DNA from: Pseudomonas sp. ATCC 13867
GTDB lineage: Bacteria > Pseudomonadota > Gammaproteobacteria > Pseudomonadales > Pseudomonadaceae
NCBI RefSeq assembly: GCF_000349845.1
Contig: NC_020829.1
Span: 1,116,001-1,180,000 of the forward strand
Direction: 5' to 3'
Length of the DNA: 64,000 nt
Program-made: the position numbers and the translations under genes
In this document: one piece after another, positions 55,146-64,000 of the stretch
Numbering within the stretch: position 1 is the first letter of the stretch
Layout: every line of letters begins with the position of its first letter
Notes under the pieces: model-generated
Seen by the model: only the letters and a program-made list of their open reading frames with translations
Database searches by the model: none
What the model was told of the DNA's origin: nothing

Positions 55146-55730
55146 ATGTCCCAGCTGTACCTCGCTTCCAGCTCGCCGCGTCGCCGCGAGCTGCTGACCC
55201 AGATCGGTCTGCCGTTCCATATCGTGCCTGCTTCCGTCGACGAAGCGCCCCACGCCGACGAGTCGGCTGTCGCGTATGTCGAGCGGCTGGCGCGTGAAAA
55301 GGCCCAGGCGGGACTGCATTTCCTGGCCCAGCGGGCGGATGTCTGTGTGCTGGGGGCCGATACCGCTGTCGTGCTCGACGGGCGCATCCTCGGCAAACCG
55401 GCCGATCGCGCCGAGGCACTGGCGATGCTCCAGGCGCTGTCCGGCCGTGAACACGAAGTGCTCACCGCGGTGGCCGTGGCCAATCGCGACCGCTGTGAAG
55501 CGCGGGTGGTGAGCAGTCGGGTAACTTTCCGTAGCGTTTCGACGGAAGAGGCCGAACGCTACTGGGACACTGGCGAGCCCCATGACAAAGCCGGTGGCTA
55601 TGCTATCCAGGGGCTCGCGGCGGTCTTCGTCAGCCGCGTGGAGGGCAGCTACAGCGCCGTGGTCGGTCTGCCCCTGTGCGAAACGGCTGCATTGCTGGCT
55701 GACTTCTCCATCCCTTGCTGGCAGTCTTGA
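55146..55730 (+). CDS. maf: Maf-family nucleotide pyrophosphatase (YhdE type)
   Basis: 194 residues. Family motifs [34 protein letters not shown] and the C-terminal [20 protein letters not shown] are present; the latter fits the YhdE group that hydrolyses dTTP/UTP and modified nucleotides. ATG 55146 has GGGAG nearby. It stands between mreD and rng, the conserved order in gammaproteobacteria. Confidence 0.93.
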   Translation: MSQLYLASSSPRRRELLTQIGLPFHIVPASVDEAPHADESAVAYVERLAREKAQAGLHFLAQRADVCVLGADTAVVLDGRILGKPADRAEALAMLQALSGREHEVLTAVAVANRDRCEARVVSSRVTFRSVSTEEAERYWDTGEPHDKAGGYAIQGLAAVFVSRVEGSYSAVVGLPLCETAALLADFSIPCWQS

Positions 55731-55776
55731 TCACGAAGTAGCGCTGCACGACTCCGGGCGCGATAAGGAAGGGCGC

Positions 55777-57234
55777 ATGAGCGAAGAGATCCTGATCAAT
55801 ATCACGCCGATGGAATCGCGCGTGGCGGTGGTGGAGAACGGCGTCCTGCAGGAGGTTCACGTCGAGCGCACGTTGCGCCGCGGGATCGTCGGCAACATTT
55901 ACAAGGGCAAGGTCGTGCGCGTGCTGCCGGGCATGCAGGCGGCCTTCGTCGACATTGGCCTGGAACGTGCGGCGTTCATTCACGCGGCGGAGATTTCCAC
56001 CCGCGAAGGCAGCGCCGTGGAGAGCATCAGCGCGCTGGTGCACGAGGGCCAGAGCCTGGTGGTGCAAGTCACCAAGGACCCCATTGGCACCAAGGGCGCG
56101 CGCCTGACCACTCATCTGTCGATCCCGTCGCGCTACCTGGTCTACATGCCGCGCACCAGCCACGTTGGCATTTCCCTGAAGATCGAAGACGAAGTCGAGC
56201 GCGAGCGCCTCAAGCAGGTGGTGGCCAACTGCGTGAAGACCGAAGGCATCGTCGAGCAGGGTGGGTTCATCCTGCGCACCGCCGCTGAAGGTGCCGGGGA
56301 GGACGAAATCCTTGCCGATATCCGTTATCTGCGCCGCCTGTGGGACCAGATCGCCGCACAGATCCAGACCGTTGGCGCGCCGACCCTGATCTACGAGGAC
56401 CTGTCCCTGGCCCTGCGCACCCTGCGTGACCTGGTCAATCCGCGCATCGAGAAGATCCGCGTCGATTCCCGGGAGAACTTCCAGAAGATCACGCAGTTCG
56501 TCGAAGAACTGATGCCGGAAATCGCCGACCGCCTGGAGCACTACCCCGGCGAGCGGCCGATCTTCGACCTCTATGGGGTCGAGGACGAGGTGCAGAAGGC
56601 GCTGGAGCGCAAGGTGCTGCTCAAGTCCGGCGGCTACCTGATCATCGACCCGACCGAGGCGATGACCACCATCGACGTGAACACCGGCGCCTTCGTCGGC
56701 CACCGCAACCTCGAAGAGACCATCTTCAAGACCAACCTCGAGGCCGCCACCGCCATCGCCCGCCAACTGCGCCTGCGCAACCTGGGCGGGATCATCATCA
56801 TCGACTTCATCGACATGGAAGACGAGGAGCACCGCCGCCAGGTCCTGCGGACCCTGGAGAAGCAGCTCGAACGTGACCATGCCAAGACCAACATCATCGG
56901 CATCACCGAGCTGGGCCTGGTGCAGATGACCCGCAAGCGTACCCGCGAAAGCCTGGTGCAGGTGCTCTGCGAGCCCTGCCCGAGCTGCCAGGGACGCGGC
57001 ATGCTGAAGACCGCCGAAACCATCTGCTACGAGATCTTCCGCGAGATCCTTCGCGAGGCGCGCGCCTACCAGGCCAATTCCTACCTGGTGCTGGCCAACC
57101 AGAAGGTGGTGGATCGCCTGCTCGACGAGGAGTCGGGCAACGTCGCCGATCTGGAAGTCTTCATCGGCCGCACCATCAAGTTCCAGGTCGAGGCCATGTA
57201 TTCCCAGGAACAGTACGACGTTGTCCTGCTTTGA
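55777..57234 (+). CDS. rng: Ribonuclease G
   Basis: 485 residues. An S1 RNA-binding domain (about 38-128, GNIYKGKVVRVLPGMQAAFV) leads into the RNase E/G catalytic core. Catalytic Asp300 (IDVNTGAFVG) and Asp343 (IIIDFIDME) are present, as is the zinc-link CEPCPSC (Cys398, 401, 404). It matures 16S rRNA 5' ends and turns over mRNA. The short length without the RNase E scaffold tail identifies RNase G (CafA). ATG 55777 follows AAGGAAGGGCGC. Confidence 0.96.
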   Translation: MSEEILINITPMESRVAVVENGVLQEVHVERTLRRGIVGNIYKGKVVRVLPGMQAAFVDIGLERAAFIHAAEISTREGSAVESISALVHEGQSLVVQVTKDPIGTKGARLTTHLSIPSRYLVYMPRTSHVGISLKIEDEVERERLKQVVANCVKTEGIVEQGGFILRTAAEGAGEDEILADIRYLRRLWDQIAAQIQTVGAPTLIYEDLSLALRTLRDLVNPRIEKIRVDSRENFQKITQFVEELMPEIADRLEHYPGERPIFDLYGVEDEVQKALERKVLLKSGGYLIIDPTEAMTTIDVNTGAFVGHRNLEETIFKTNLEAATAIARQLRLRNLGGIIIIDFIDMEDEEHRRQVLRTLEKQLERDHAKTNIIGITELGLVQMTRKRTRESLVQVLCEPCPSCQGRGMLKTAETICYEIFREILREARAYQANSYLVLANQKVVDRLLDEESGNVADLEVFIGRTIKFQVEAMYSQEQYDVVLL

Positions 57235-57247
57235 GAGGCAGGCCCCA

Positions 57248-57391
57248 ATGTCTTGGTTTTACGCAGGAGGCCGCTCTGGAACGGGCGGTTGTGGAGCTTT
57301 CGATGACGCACACTGTCAGACGGGGTTCGCTACTGCATGGCTGGGAGCCAGCACCATGACCGATTACCTTCTGCCAAGAGCGCCGGCCTGA
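57248..57391 (+). CDS. Candidate 47-residue ORF filling the rng-yhdP gap
   Basis: ATG 57248 to TGA 57389-57391, one base before the yhdP ATG. The product would start MSWFYAGGRSGTGGCG and end MTDYLLPRAPA. AGAGG lies about 9 bases before the ATG. Two shorter overlapping ORFs also exist (57303, with TGGAG upstream, and an ATG inside its stop). It is not recognised as any family. It may be only non-coding leader of yhdP; no codon bias argument can be made at this length. Confidence 0.25.
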   Translation: MSWFYAGGRSGTGGCGAFDDAHCQTGFATAWLGASTMTDYLLPRAPA

Positions 57392-57392
57392 C

Positions 57393-60300
57393 ATGGGGCG
57401 CCTGTTCGCGACGTCACTGCGGGTGATCCTGGGGCTGCTGGCCCTGGGACTGGTTCTGCTCGCGCTGTACGTCAGCCTTGGCCGGCAACTGGTACCGTTG
57501 GTGGCCGAGTACCGCGACGATCTGGCGCAGCAGGCCAGTGCCCAGCTCGGTCTGCCGGTGACCATTGGCGGGCTCGAAGGCCACTGGCAGGATTTCGGCC
57601 CGATCATCGTGGTGCGCGATATCCAGCTGGGCGATGGCAACGACGCGCTGCGCCTGGAGCGCGTGCGCCTGACGCCCGACATCCTCGGCAGCCTGATGGC
57701 CCGCCAGCCACGTATCGACAGCCTGGCACTGGAGGGCCTGCAACTCACCCTGCGGGAAGACGGGCAGGGGCAGTGGCAGGTCGATGGCCTGCCCAGCCGT
57801 GGCGGCGACACCGATCCGCGCAAGCTGATCGACCTTCTGCTGGCGCCGCGCCGCCTGTCCCTGATGGACAGCCAACTGACCGTGCTGCCGCAAGGCGCGG
57901 AGCCGCTGTCGCTGAGCTACGTCGGCATGACGCTGCACAGCGGCAGCCGCCAGCACCTCGATGCGCGCCTGACGCTGCCGGGCGGCGAGCCCGTCGCGGC
58001 CCGGCTGGAAACCCGCCTGAATCGCGACGACTGGCGGCAGAGCTCGGCGCAGGCCTACCTGAGCCTGCCGCAGACGGACTGGTCGAAGTGGCTGCCCGAG
58101 CGTCTGACCGGTGCCTGGAAACTCTCCGAACTCAAGGCGGGCGGCGAGTTCTGGGCGACGATCGAGAAGGGCGTAGCGGTGTCGGGTGTTGCGCGTCTCA
58201 ATGCGCCCGCGATCAAGGTCGGGCTGGGCGAGCAGAAGCCAGTCAGCCTGGGCGACTTCGGCGTGAGCCTGTATTACCAGCGCAACGGCGAGGACTTCGA
58301 CCTGCGTGTCGCCGACCTGGCGGCCAACCTGGGGGATACCCGCTGGGGCGAGGTAGAGTTGTCCCTGGCGCGGCGGATGAAGGGCGAGGAACACTGGCAA
58401 CTGCAGGCCGATCGCCTCGACCTGACGCCGCTGGGCCCCATGATCACCGCCCTGGCGCCGCTGCCGGAGAAGGTCGTCGAGTGGCTCGACGGCCTGAAGC
58501 CGAGGGGCGTGCTGCATAACGTCAACTTCGACTACTGGCCCGGGCGCGAAGGCGCGGAGCGCGTGGCCTATGCCGCCAACCTGGAGAAGGTGGGCGTCAG
58601 CGCGTTCCATGAGGTTCCCGCAGTGGCCAACGTCGACGGCACCTTCAGCGGCAACCTCGGTGGCGGCCAGCTGGATGCCTCGGCGCAGGACTTCATGCTG
58701 CACCTGGCGACCCTGTTCCCCGAGCCTTGGCATTACCGCAGCGCCCATGCGCGCCTGTTCTTCCAGCTGAACGACGAGGCCTTCACCCTCGGCAGCCGCC
58801 TGATGAAGGTCGAGGGCGAGGAGGGCAACCTCGCCGGCGACATGCTGGTCCGCCTGATGCGCGACCCGGCCCGGGAAGACTACATGGACCTGCGGGTCGG
58901 CATGAGCAATGGCGACGCGCGCTTCACCAGCAAGTACCTGCCCACCGTCATTCCACAGATGAGCAAGGACCTTGCCGCCTGGCTCAAGGGCTCGATCAAG
59001 GGCGGGCGCATCGAGCAGGGTTACTTCCTCTGGCAGGGCTCGCTGCAGAAGGGTTCGGCGCCCGAGGCGCACGCCATGAGCCTGTACTTCAAGGTCCACG
59101 ACGGCGTGCTCGACTACCAGCCGGGCTGGCCGGGGTTGAGCAAGGCCGAAGGCGAGGTGCGGGTGGAGGACAGCGGCGTGAGCGTCACCGCGCGCTCCGG
59201 CCAGATCCTGCAGAGCCAGGTGCGCAATGTATCGGTGGAGATCCCCCATGTGCCGAGCGGCGAGGTTTCCCACCTGCACGTCGACGGCGACATCGACAGC
59301 AGCCTCGACGATGGCCTGAAGATCCTCCAGGACTCGCCCATCGGCGCCCAGCACACCTTCGAGGGCTGGACCGGCGAAGGCAGCCTTGCGGGGCATCTCA
59401 AGCTGGACATCCCGCTGGCCAAGGAACAGGCCCGGCAGGCGCGGGTGATCGTCGATTTCGCCACCGAGTCCGCGCGGTTGAAGATCGCCAAGCCTGAGCT
59501 TGGTCTCGAACAGCTCAAGGGCAAGTTTCGTTACGACACCGACAGTGGCCTGAGCGCGCAGAATGTCTCGGCCCAGGCGCTGGGGACCCGGATCACCGGC
59601 AGCATCCGTGCCGAAGGGCGCAGTGGCACGCCGCGCACGCGGGTGCTGGTGGGCGGGCAGATGCCGATGAAGACCCTGCTGGACTGGGGCAAGGTGCAGC
59701 AGCAGTTGCCGGTGGACGGTCGCATTCCGTTCCAGATGAACCTGTTGCTGGACGGCAAGGACAGCCAGTTGCAGGTTGCCTCCAACCTGCAGGGCGTCAC
59801 CATCGATTTGCCCGCGCCCTTCGGCAAGACCGCCGCCGAGACTCGGGACAGCGAGTGGCGCATGACCCTCGATGGCGCCGAACGGCGTTACTGGGCAACC
59901 TATGGCGACCGCGCCAGCCTGGCCTATGCCGCCCCGGCGGACAAGCCTCTCGCCGGACGGGGGGTATTGCGCCTGGGCGACGATCCGGCGGTACTGCCGA
60001 ACTGGAATGGCCTGCAGGTGCGCGGTCGCGTCGACACCGTGGACGGCGATGCCTGGCAGGCCGTGCTGAAGAAATACGCCGGTACCGGTGTCCAGGGCGC
60101 TGCCGGCCTGTTGCGCGGCGCCGATCTGCAGATCGATCATTTCAAGGGCTTCGGCCAGTCCCTGGACAATCTCAGCGTCGATCTCGCCCGCGTCGACAGC
60201 AGTTGGCAGCTGGGGCTGGTCAGCTCGCTGGTATCCGGCAAGATCACGGTGCCCGACGGCGGCAGCCGGCCGATCCTGGTCCAGCTCGAACGCATCGACC

Positions 60301-61202
60301 TGCCGAAGGGTGAGGCCATCGATTCACCCGGCGCCGTGGAGGCGCCCGATCCGATGGCCAACATCGATCCGCGTTCGCTGCCGGCGATGGACGTGTCGAT
60401 TCGTCAGGTCATCAAGGCCGGCAAACCGGTTGGTGCCTGGAGCTTCAATCTGCGGCCGACGCCGACCGGCGCGAGCTTCAACAATGTGGCGCTCGACCTG
60501 CGTGGATTGGCGGTCAAGGGGACGTTGCGCTGGGATGGTGCGGCCGGCGCGTCGCGCAGCAACTTCGAGGGGCGACTGGACGGCAAGAACCTCGCCGATG
60601 TACTCACCGCCTGGGACTTCGCGCCCAGTGTCACCAGCGAACGTTTTCATGTCGACATCAACGGGAGCTGGCCGGGATCGCCGGCTGCGCTGAATCTGCG
60701 GCGTTTCGGCGGCACGGTGGATGCCAACATGCGCAAGGGGCAGTTCGTCGAGGTGGAAGGCGGAGCCAACGCCTTGCGCGTGTTCGGTCTGCTCAACTTC
60801 AACGCCATCAACCGCCGCCTGCGCCTGGACTTCTCCGACCTGCTGGGCAAGGGGCTGAGCTACGACCGGGTGAAGGGCGTGCTCACGGCCAGCGATGGCG
60901 TCTACTTCACGCGCGAGCCGCTGCACCTGAGCGGGCCGTCGAGCAACCTGGAGTTGAACGGGACGCTGGACCTGGCCCACGACCAGATCGATGCCAAGCT
61001 GCTGGTGACCCTGCCGGTGACCAACAACCTGCCGCTGGCGGCGCTGATCGTCGGCGCGCCGGCCATCGGTGGCGCCTTGTTCGTGGTGGACAAGCTGCTG
61101 GGCGACAAGGTGGCGCGCTTCGCCAGCGTGCAGTACAGCGTGAAAGGCCCCTGGCAGAGCCCGGCCATCACCTTCGAGAAGCCCTTCGAAAAACCCCATT
61201 GA
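57393..61202 (+). CDS. yhdP: YhdP, AsmA-like phospholipid transport protein
   Basis: 1269 residues, the usual size. One N-terminal membrane helix (about 10-30) anchors a very long periplasmic beta-rich body (DUF3971, about 40-620) that ends in an AsmA-type C-terminal domain (RRFGGTVDANMRKGQFVEVE, LNFNAINRRLRLDFSDLLGK, IDAKLLVTLPVTNNLPLA). YhdP with TamB and YdbH moves phospholipid to the outer membrane through a hydrophobic groove. It is 158 bases downstream of rng. Corresponds to PA4476. Confidence 0.93.
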   Translation: MGRLFATSLRVILGLLALGLVLLALYVSLGRQLVPLVAEYRDDLAQQASAQLGLPVTIGGLEGHWQDFGPIIVVRDIQLGDGNDALRLERVRLTPDILGSLMARQPRIDSLALEGLQLTLREDGQGQWQVDGLPSRGGDTDPRKLIDLLLAPRRLSLMDSQLTVLPQGAEPLSLSYVGMTLHSGSRQHLDARLTLPGGEPVAARLETRLNRDDWRQSSAQAYLSLPQTDWSKWLPERLTGAWKLSELKAGGEFWATIEKGVAVSGVARLNAPAIKVGLGEQKPVSLGDFGVSLYYQRNGEDFDLRVADLAANLGDTRWGEVELSLARRMKGEEHWQLQADRLDLTPLGPMITALAPLPEKVVEWLDGLKPRGVLHNVNFDYWPGREGAERVAYAANLEKVGVSAFHEVPAVANVDGTFSGNLGGGQLDASAQDFMLHLATLFPEPWHYRSAHARLFFQLNDEAFTLGSRLMKVEGEEGNLAGDMLVRLMRDPAREDYMDLRVGMSNGDARFTSKYLPTVIPQMSKDLAAWLKGSIKGGRIEQGYFLWQGSLQKGSAPEAHAMSLYFKVHDGVLDYQPGWPGLSKAEGEVRVEDSGVSVTARSGQILQSQVRNVSVEIPHVPSGEVSHLHVDGDIDSSLDDGLKILQDSPIGAQHTFEGWTGEGSLAGHLKLDIPLAKEQARQARVIVDFATESARLKIAKPELGLEQLKGKFRYDTDSGLSAQNVSAQALGTRITGSIRAEGRSGTPRTRVLVGGQMPMKTLLDWGKVQQQLPVDGRIPFQMNLLLDGKDSQLQVASNLQGVTIDLPAPFGKTAAETRDSEWRMTLDGAERRYWATYGDRASLAYAAPADKPLAGRGVLRLGDDPAVLPNWNGLQVRGRVDTVDGDAWQAVLKKYAGTGVQGAAGLLRGADLQIDHFKGFGQSLDNLSVDLARVDSSWQLGLVSSLVSGKITVPDGGSRPILVQLERIDLPKGEAIDSPGAVEAPDPMANIDPRSLPAMDVSIRQVIKAGKPVGAWSFNLRPTPTGASFNNVALDLRGLAVKGTLRWDGAAGASRSNFEGRLDGKNLADVLTAWDFAPSVTSERFHVDINGSWPGSPAALNLRRFGGTVDANMRKGQFVEVEGGANALRVFGLLNFNAINRRLRLDFSDLLGKGLSYDRVKGVLTASDGVYFTREPLHLSGPSSNLELNGTLDLAHDQIDAKLLVTLPVTNNLPLAALIVGAPAIGGALFVVDKLLGDKVARFASVQYSVKGPWQSPAITFEKPFEKPH

Positions 61203-61257
61203 GCAGAGTCGTCGGGCATCGGTTAGCATGAAACCCATGAGACAGCCGGAGCCCAGC

Positions 61258-62106
61258 ATGTCCATTGCCGTCATTCAGATGGTCAGCCAGGACGATGTCC
61301 TGGCCAATCTCAGCGCCGCTCGTCGCCTGCTGGAGCAGGCGGCGGAGAGTGGCGCGCGCCTTGCCGTCCTGCCGGAAAACTTCGCCGCGATGGGGCGCCG
61401 CGATCTTGCCGATCTCGGCCGCGCAGAGGCGCAAGGGCAGGGACCGATCCTGCCCTGGTTGAAAAGCACTGCCCGCGACCTCAGGTTGTGGATAGTAGCC
61501 GGTACCCTGCCGTTGCCGCCGGCTGGCCAGCCGGACGCCAAGGCCAATGCCTGCTCGCTGCTGGTCGATGACCAGGGCGAGGTGGCGGCGCGCTACGACA
61601 AGTTGCACCTGTTCGACGTGGACGTCGCCGACGCCCGTGGCCGCTATCGCGAGTCGGACGACTACGCCTTCGGCCGGCGCGTGGTGGTGGCCGATACCCC
61701 GGTCGGGCGCCTGGGGCTGACGGTCTGCTACGACCTGCGCTTCCCCGAGCTCTACACCGCGCTGCGCGAGGCCGGCGCGGAGCTGATCACGGCCCCGGCG
61801 GCCTTCACCGCGGTGACCGGTGCGGCACACTGGGAAGTCCTCATCCGGGCCCGCGCCATCGAGACCCAGTGCTACCTGCTGGCGGCCGGGCAGGGCGGTA
61901 CCCATCCCAAAGGCCGGGAGACCTGGGGGCAGTCGGCCATTGTCGATCCCTGGGGGCGTATCCTGGCCGAACAGGCCAAGGGCGAGGCCGTACTGCTGGC
62001 CGAGCGCGACAGCGAGGAACAGGCGGCGGTCCGGCAGCGCATGCCGATTGCCCGGCACAGACGATTTTTCCCGCCGGTCGAACCGCGACCGGCGCGTACG
62101 GAGTAG
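61258..62106 (+). CDS. Nitrilase-superfamily amidohydrolase
   Basis: 282 residues. The catalytic triad is visible: Glu40 (VLPENFA), Lys115 ([12 protein letters not shown]) and Cys157 ([13 protein letters not shown]). The sequence is most like the Nit1/Nit2-type group, whose E. coli and animal members repair deaminated glutathione. That is a likely but unproved role. ATG 61258 has GGAG nearby; two earlier in-frame ATGs lack one. It lies between yhdP and tldD, 2 bases before tldD. Confidence 0.88.
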   Translation: MSIAVIQMVSQDDVLANLSAARRLLEQAAESGARLAVLPENFAAMGRRDLADLGRAEAQGQGPILPWLKSTARDLRLWIVAGTLPLPPAGQPDAKANACSLLVDDQGEVAARYDKLHLFDVDVADARGRYRESDDYAFGRRVVVADTPVGRLGLTVCYDLRFPELYTALREAGAELITAPAAFTAVTGAAHWEVLIRARAIETQCYLLAAGQGGTHPKGRETWGQSAIVDPWGRILAEQAKGEAVLLAERDSEEQAAVRQRMPIARHRRFFPPVEPRPARTE

Positions 62107-62108
62107 AT

Positions 62109-63551
62109 ATGAGCGAACTGTTGTCATCCGTCAGCCAGCACCTGCTGGCCCCCGGTGGTCTGGATATCGAGCGGTTGTCGCCGGTGCTGCACGAACTCAG
62201 CGGCCCGGGCATCGATGCTGCCGACCTGTACTTCCAGAGCCAGGTCTCCGAGTCCTGGATGCTCGAGGACGGCATCGTCAAGGAAGGCAGCTTCCACATG
62301 GACCAGGGCGTCGGCGTGCGTGCTCAGTCCGGCGAGAAGACCGGCTTCGCCTACAGCAACGCGATCACCCACGAAGCGCTGGTCCAGGCCGCCCACGCGG
62401 CGCGCTCGATTTCCCGGGCCGGTCAGAGTGGCAAGGTGCAGGCCTTCAGCGCCGTGGCGCCGCAGCGTCTGTACGCCGGCGAGAATCCGCTGGATGTGCT
62501 CAGTCGCGCGGAAAAGGTGGAACTGCTGCAGAAGATCGACGCCGCCACCCGCGCCCTCGACCCGCGCATCCAGCAGGTCACCGTGAGTCTCGCCGGCGTC
62601 TGGGACCAGGTACTGGTTGCTGCGACGGATGGTTCGCTGGCGGCGGACATCCGTCCGCTGGTGCGTTTCAACGTCAGCGTCATCGTCGAACAGAACGGCC
62701 GTCGCGAGCGTGGCGGCCACGGCGGCGGCGGACGTACCGACTACAAGTATTTCCTCCAGGAAGACCGTGCCATGAGCTACGCCCGCGAGGCGTTGCGCCA
62801 GGCACTGGTCAACCTCGAAGCCGTTCCCGCGCCGGCCGGCAGCCTGCCGGTGGTGATGGGCGCCGGCTGGTCCGGGGTGCTGCTGCACGAAGCAGTGGGT
62901 CACGGCCTGGAAGGTGATTTCAACCGCAAGGGCAGCTCGGCCTACAGCGGCCGGATGGGCGAGAAGGTCGCTTCCGGCCTGTGCACCATCGTCGACGACG
63001 GCACCCTGGCCGGCCGCCGCGGTTCGCTGTCGGTGGACGACGAAGGCACGCCGACCAACTGCAACGTGCTGATCGAGAACGGCATCCTCAAGGGCTACAT
63101 GCAGGACAAGCTCAACGCCCGCCTGATGGGCGTGGCACGCACCGGCAACGGTCGCCGCGAGTCCTATGCGCACCTGCCGATGCCGCGCATGACCAACACC
63201 TACATGCTGGCCGGGCAGAGCGAACCGGAAGAGATCATCGCCAGCGTCGAGCGCGGTATCTACTGCGCCAACCTCGGCGGCGGCCAGGTGGACATCACCA
63301 GCGGCAAATTCGTCTTCGCCACCAGCGAGGCCTACCTGATCGAGAACGGCAAGATCACCCGCCCGGTGAAGGGCGCGACCCTGATCGGCAACGGTCCGGA
63401 AGTGATGAGCCGGGTGTCCATGGTCGGCAACGACCTGGCGCTGGACAGCGGCGTGGGCACCTGCGGCAAGGACGGCCAGTCCGTGCCGGTCGGTGTCGGT
63501 CAGCCGACCCTGAAGATCGACGCGATCACTGTCGGCGGCACGGGCGCCTGA
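62109..63551 (+). CDS. tldD: Metalloprotease TldD
   Basis: 480 residues. The zinc motif HEAVGH (His260-Glu261 to His265, an HExxxH) sits in [20 protein letters not shown]. The C-terminal [20 protein letters not shown] is typical of TldD. TldD pairs with PmbA (TldE) to trim peptides such as microcin leaders and CcdA. pmbA would lie beyond the window, past darP. Starts 2 bases after the nitrilase stop, so cotranscribed. Confidence 0.96.
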   Translation: MSELLSSVSQHLLAPGGLDIERLSPVLHELSGPGIDAADLYFQSQVSESWMLEDGIVKEGSFHMDQGVGVRAQSGEKTGFAYSNAITHEALVQAAHAARSISRAGQSGKVQAFSAVAPQRLYAGENPLDVLSRAEKVELLQKIDAATRALDPRIQQVTVSLAGVWDQVLVAATDGSLAADIRPLVRFNVSVIVEQNGRRERGGHGGGGRTDYKYFLQEDRAMSYAREALRQALVNLEAVPAPAGSLPVVMGAGWSGVLLHEAVGHGLEGDFNRKGSSAYSGRMGEKVASGLCTIVDDGTLAGRRGSLSVDDEGTPTNCNVLIENGILKGYMQDKLNARLMGVARTGNGRRESYAHLPMPRMTNTYMLAGQSEPEEIIASVERGIYCANLGGGQVDITSGKFVFATSEAYLIENGKITRPVKGATLIGNGPEVMSRVSMVGNDLALDSGVGTCGKDGQSVPVGVGQPTLKIDAITVGGTGA

Positions 63552-63591
63552 GGTCGTTGCCGGTGAGGCAGGAAGGGAAGGGCGCGGCTGC

Positions 63592-64000
63592 TCAACGCAG
63601 GCCGCGTTTGACCTCGTCCAGCTCGCGGATGTACTTGAAGATCTTCCGCGCCGCCGCCGGAGGCTTGTTGTGAGCAGCCTCGTGCTGGGCGTGGCGGATC
63701 AGTTGGAGCAGATGCTGGCGGTCGCTTTCGGGGTATTCGCCGAAGAAAGCGGACAGTGCCGCGTCACCGCCGCTGATCAGGTGGTCGCGCCAGCGCTCCA
63801 GGGCGTGAAAGCGTTCGTTGTACTGGCGGGTCGAGGTGTCTACCTGATCCAGCAGCGCGACGATGGCGTCGATGTCCTGGTCGCGCATCAGCTTGCCGAT
63901 GAACTGCCGGTGGCGCTTCTTGGCGGCGTTGGCCTTGTGCTTGGGTGCTTCGTCCAGTGCGCGGCGCAGCGGATCGGTGAGCGGCATGCGCTCCAGCAGG
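63592..64000 (-). CDS. darP: Ribosome biogenesis protein DarP (YjgA), partial
   Basis: The C-terminal part (about 136 residues) of a DUF615 protein; the coding frame runs off the window edge on its 5' side, past an internal Met at 63987. Family features are the basic [19 protein letters not shown] segment and [19 protein letters not shown]. DarP helps late 50S subunit assembly. Convergent with tldD across a 40-base gap that holds no clear terminator. Confidence 0.92.
   Translation of the reverse strand, partial: LLERMPLTDPLRRALDEAPKHKANAAKKRHRQFIGKLMRDQDIDAIVALLDQVDTSTRQYNERFHALERWRDHLISGGDAALSAFFGEYPESDRQHLLQLIRHAQHEAAHNKPPAAARKIFKYIRELDEVKRGLR

Noticed and set aside
57414..60140. Long open frame antisense to yhdP (about 900 codons)
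   Set aside because: Same composition artefact opposite a well-supported AsmA-like gene.

Overview
The window is GC-rich chromosomal DNA of a Pseudomonas close to the P. aeruginosa group. From memory, the gene order matches P. aeruginosa PAO1 from speC (PA4519) down to tldD/yjgA (PA4474/PA4473). The speC, piuC-piuA-piuB, lpxO, dpp/opdP/psdR/mdpA, roxSR, mag, gatCAB, mreBCD, maf, rng, yhdP and tldD blocks all lie in the expected order. No insertion sequence, prophage, CRISPR array, tRNA or rRNA was seen. Long open frames antisense to the GC-rich genes are treated as shadows.

Layout. 1-4.1 kb: 3' end of an ornithine decarboxylase gene, a phosphoethanolamine transferase, a Sel1-repeat protein and the iron hydroxylase PiuC. 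4.3-9.3 kb: the siderophore receptor PiuA and the PepSY/flavodoxin reductase PiuB. 9.5-14.3 kb: LpxO, the 5-oxoprolinase operon pxpABC, and an Lrp-type regulator divergent from a LysE exporter. 14.4-29.5 kb: the di/tripeptide uptake region. It holds ABC transporter dppBCDF, four paralogous binding proteins, porin OpdP, repressor PsdR and dipeptidase MdpA. 29.7-32.5 kb: a SIMPL protein and the redox two-component system RoxSR. 32.6-37.3 kb: an SbmA-like ABC protein, an M23 peptidase / coiled-coil / bactofilin operon and an AEC transporter. I do not recall this block at this position in PAO1, so it may be an insertion. 37.4-47.7 kb: the six-gene mag operon around a bacterial alpha-2-macroglobulin. 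47.7-48.1 kb: a dense array of hairpins without a credible gene. 48.1-64 kb: a PcaC-like protein, an RlpA-like lipoprotein, gatCAB, the divergent mreBCD-maf-rng-yhdP-nitrilase-tldD run, and part of darP (yjgA).

How it fits together. Much of the window concerns the cell envelope: lipid A/core modification (eptA-like, lpxO), outer-membrane uptake (piuA, opdP), shape and wall (mreBCD, bactofilin/M23, rlpA-like), lipid transport (yhdP) and periplasmic defence (mag). Peptide import, intracellular dipeptide cleavage (mdpA) and pyroglutamate cleavage (pxpABC) form a nutritional theme. REP elements sit in five of the convergent gene junctions and once inside the dpp operon.

The most interesting points are: the mag operon, whose macroglobulin has lost its thioester cysteine and whose neighbours look like degenerate wall enzymes; the hairpin array at 47.8-48.05 kb; the large mreB-mreC hairpin together with a probable AUC start for mreC; TTAAG/CTTAA operator candidates for PsdR; and the bactofilin/M23 module.
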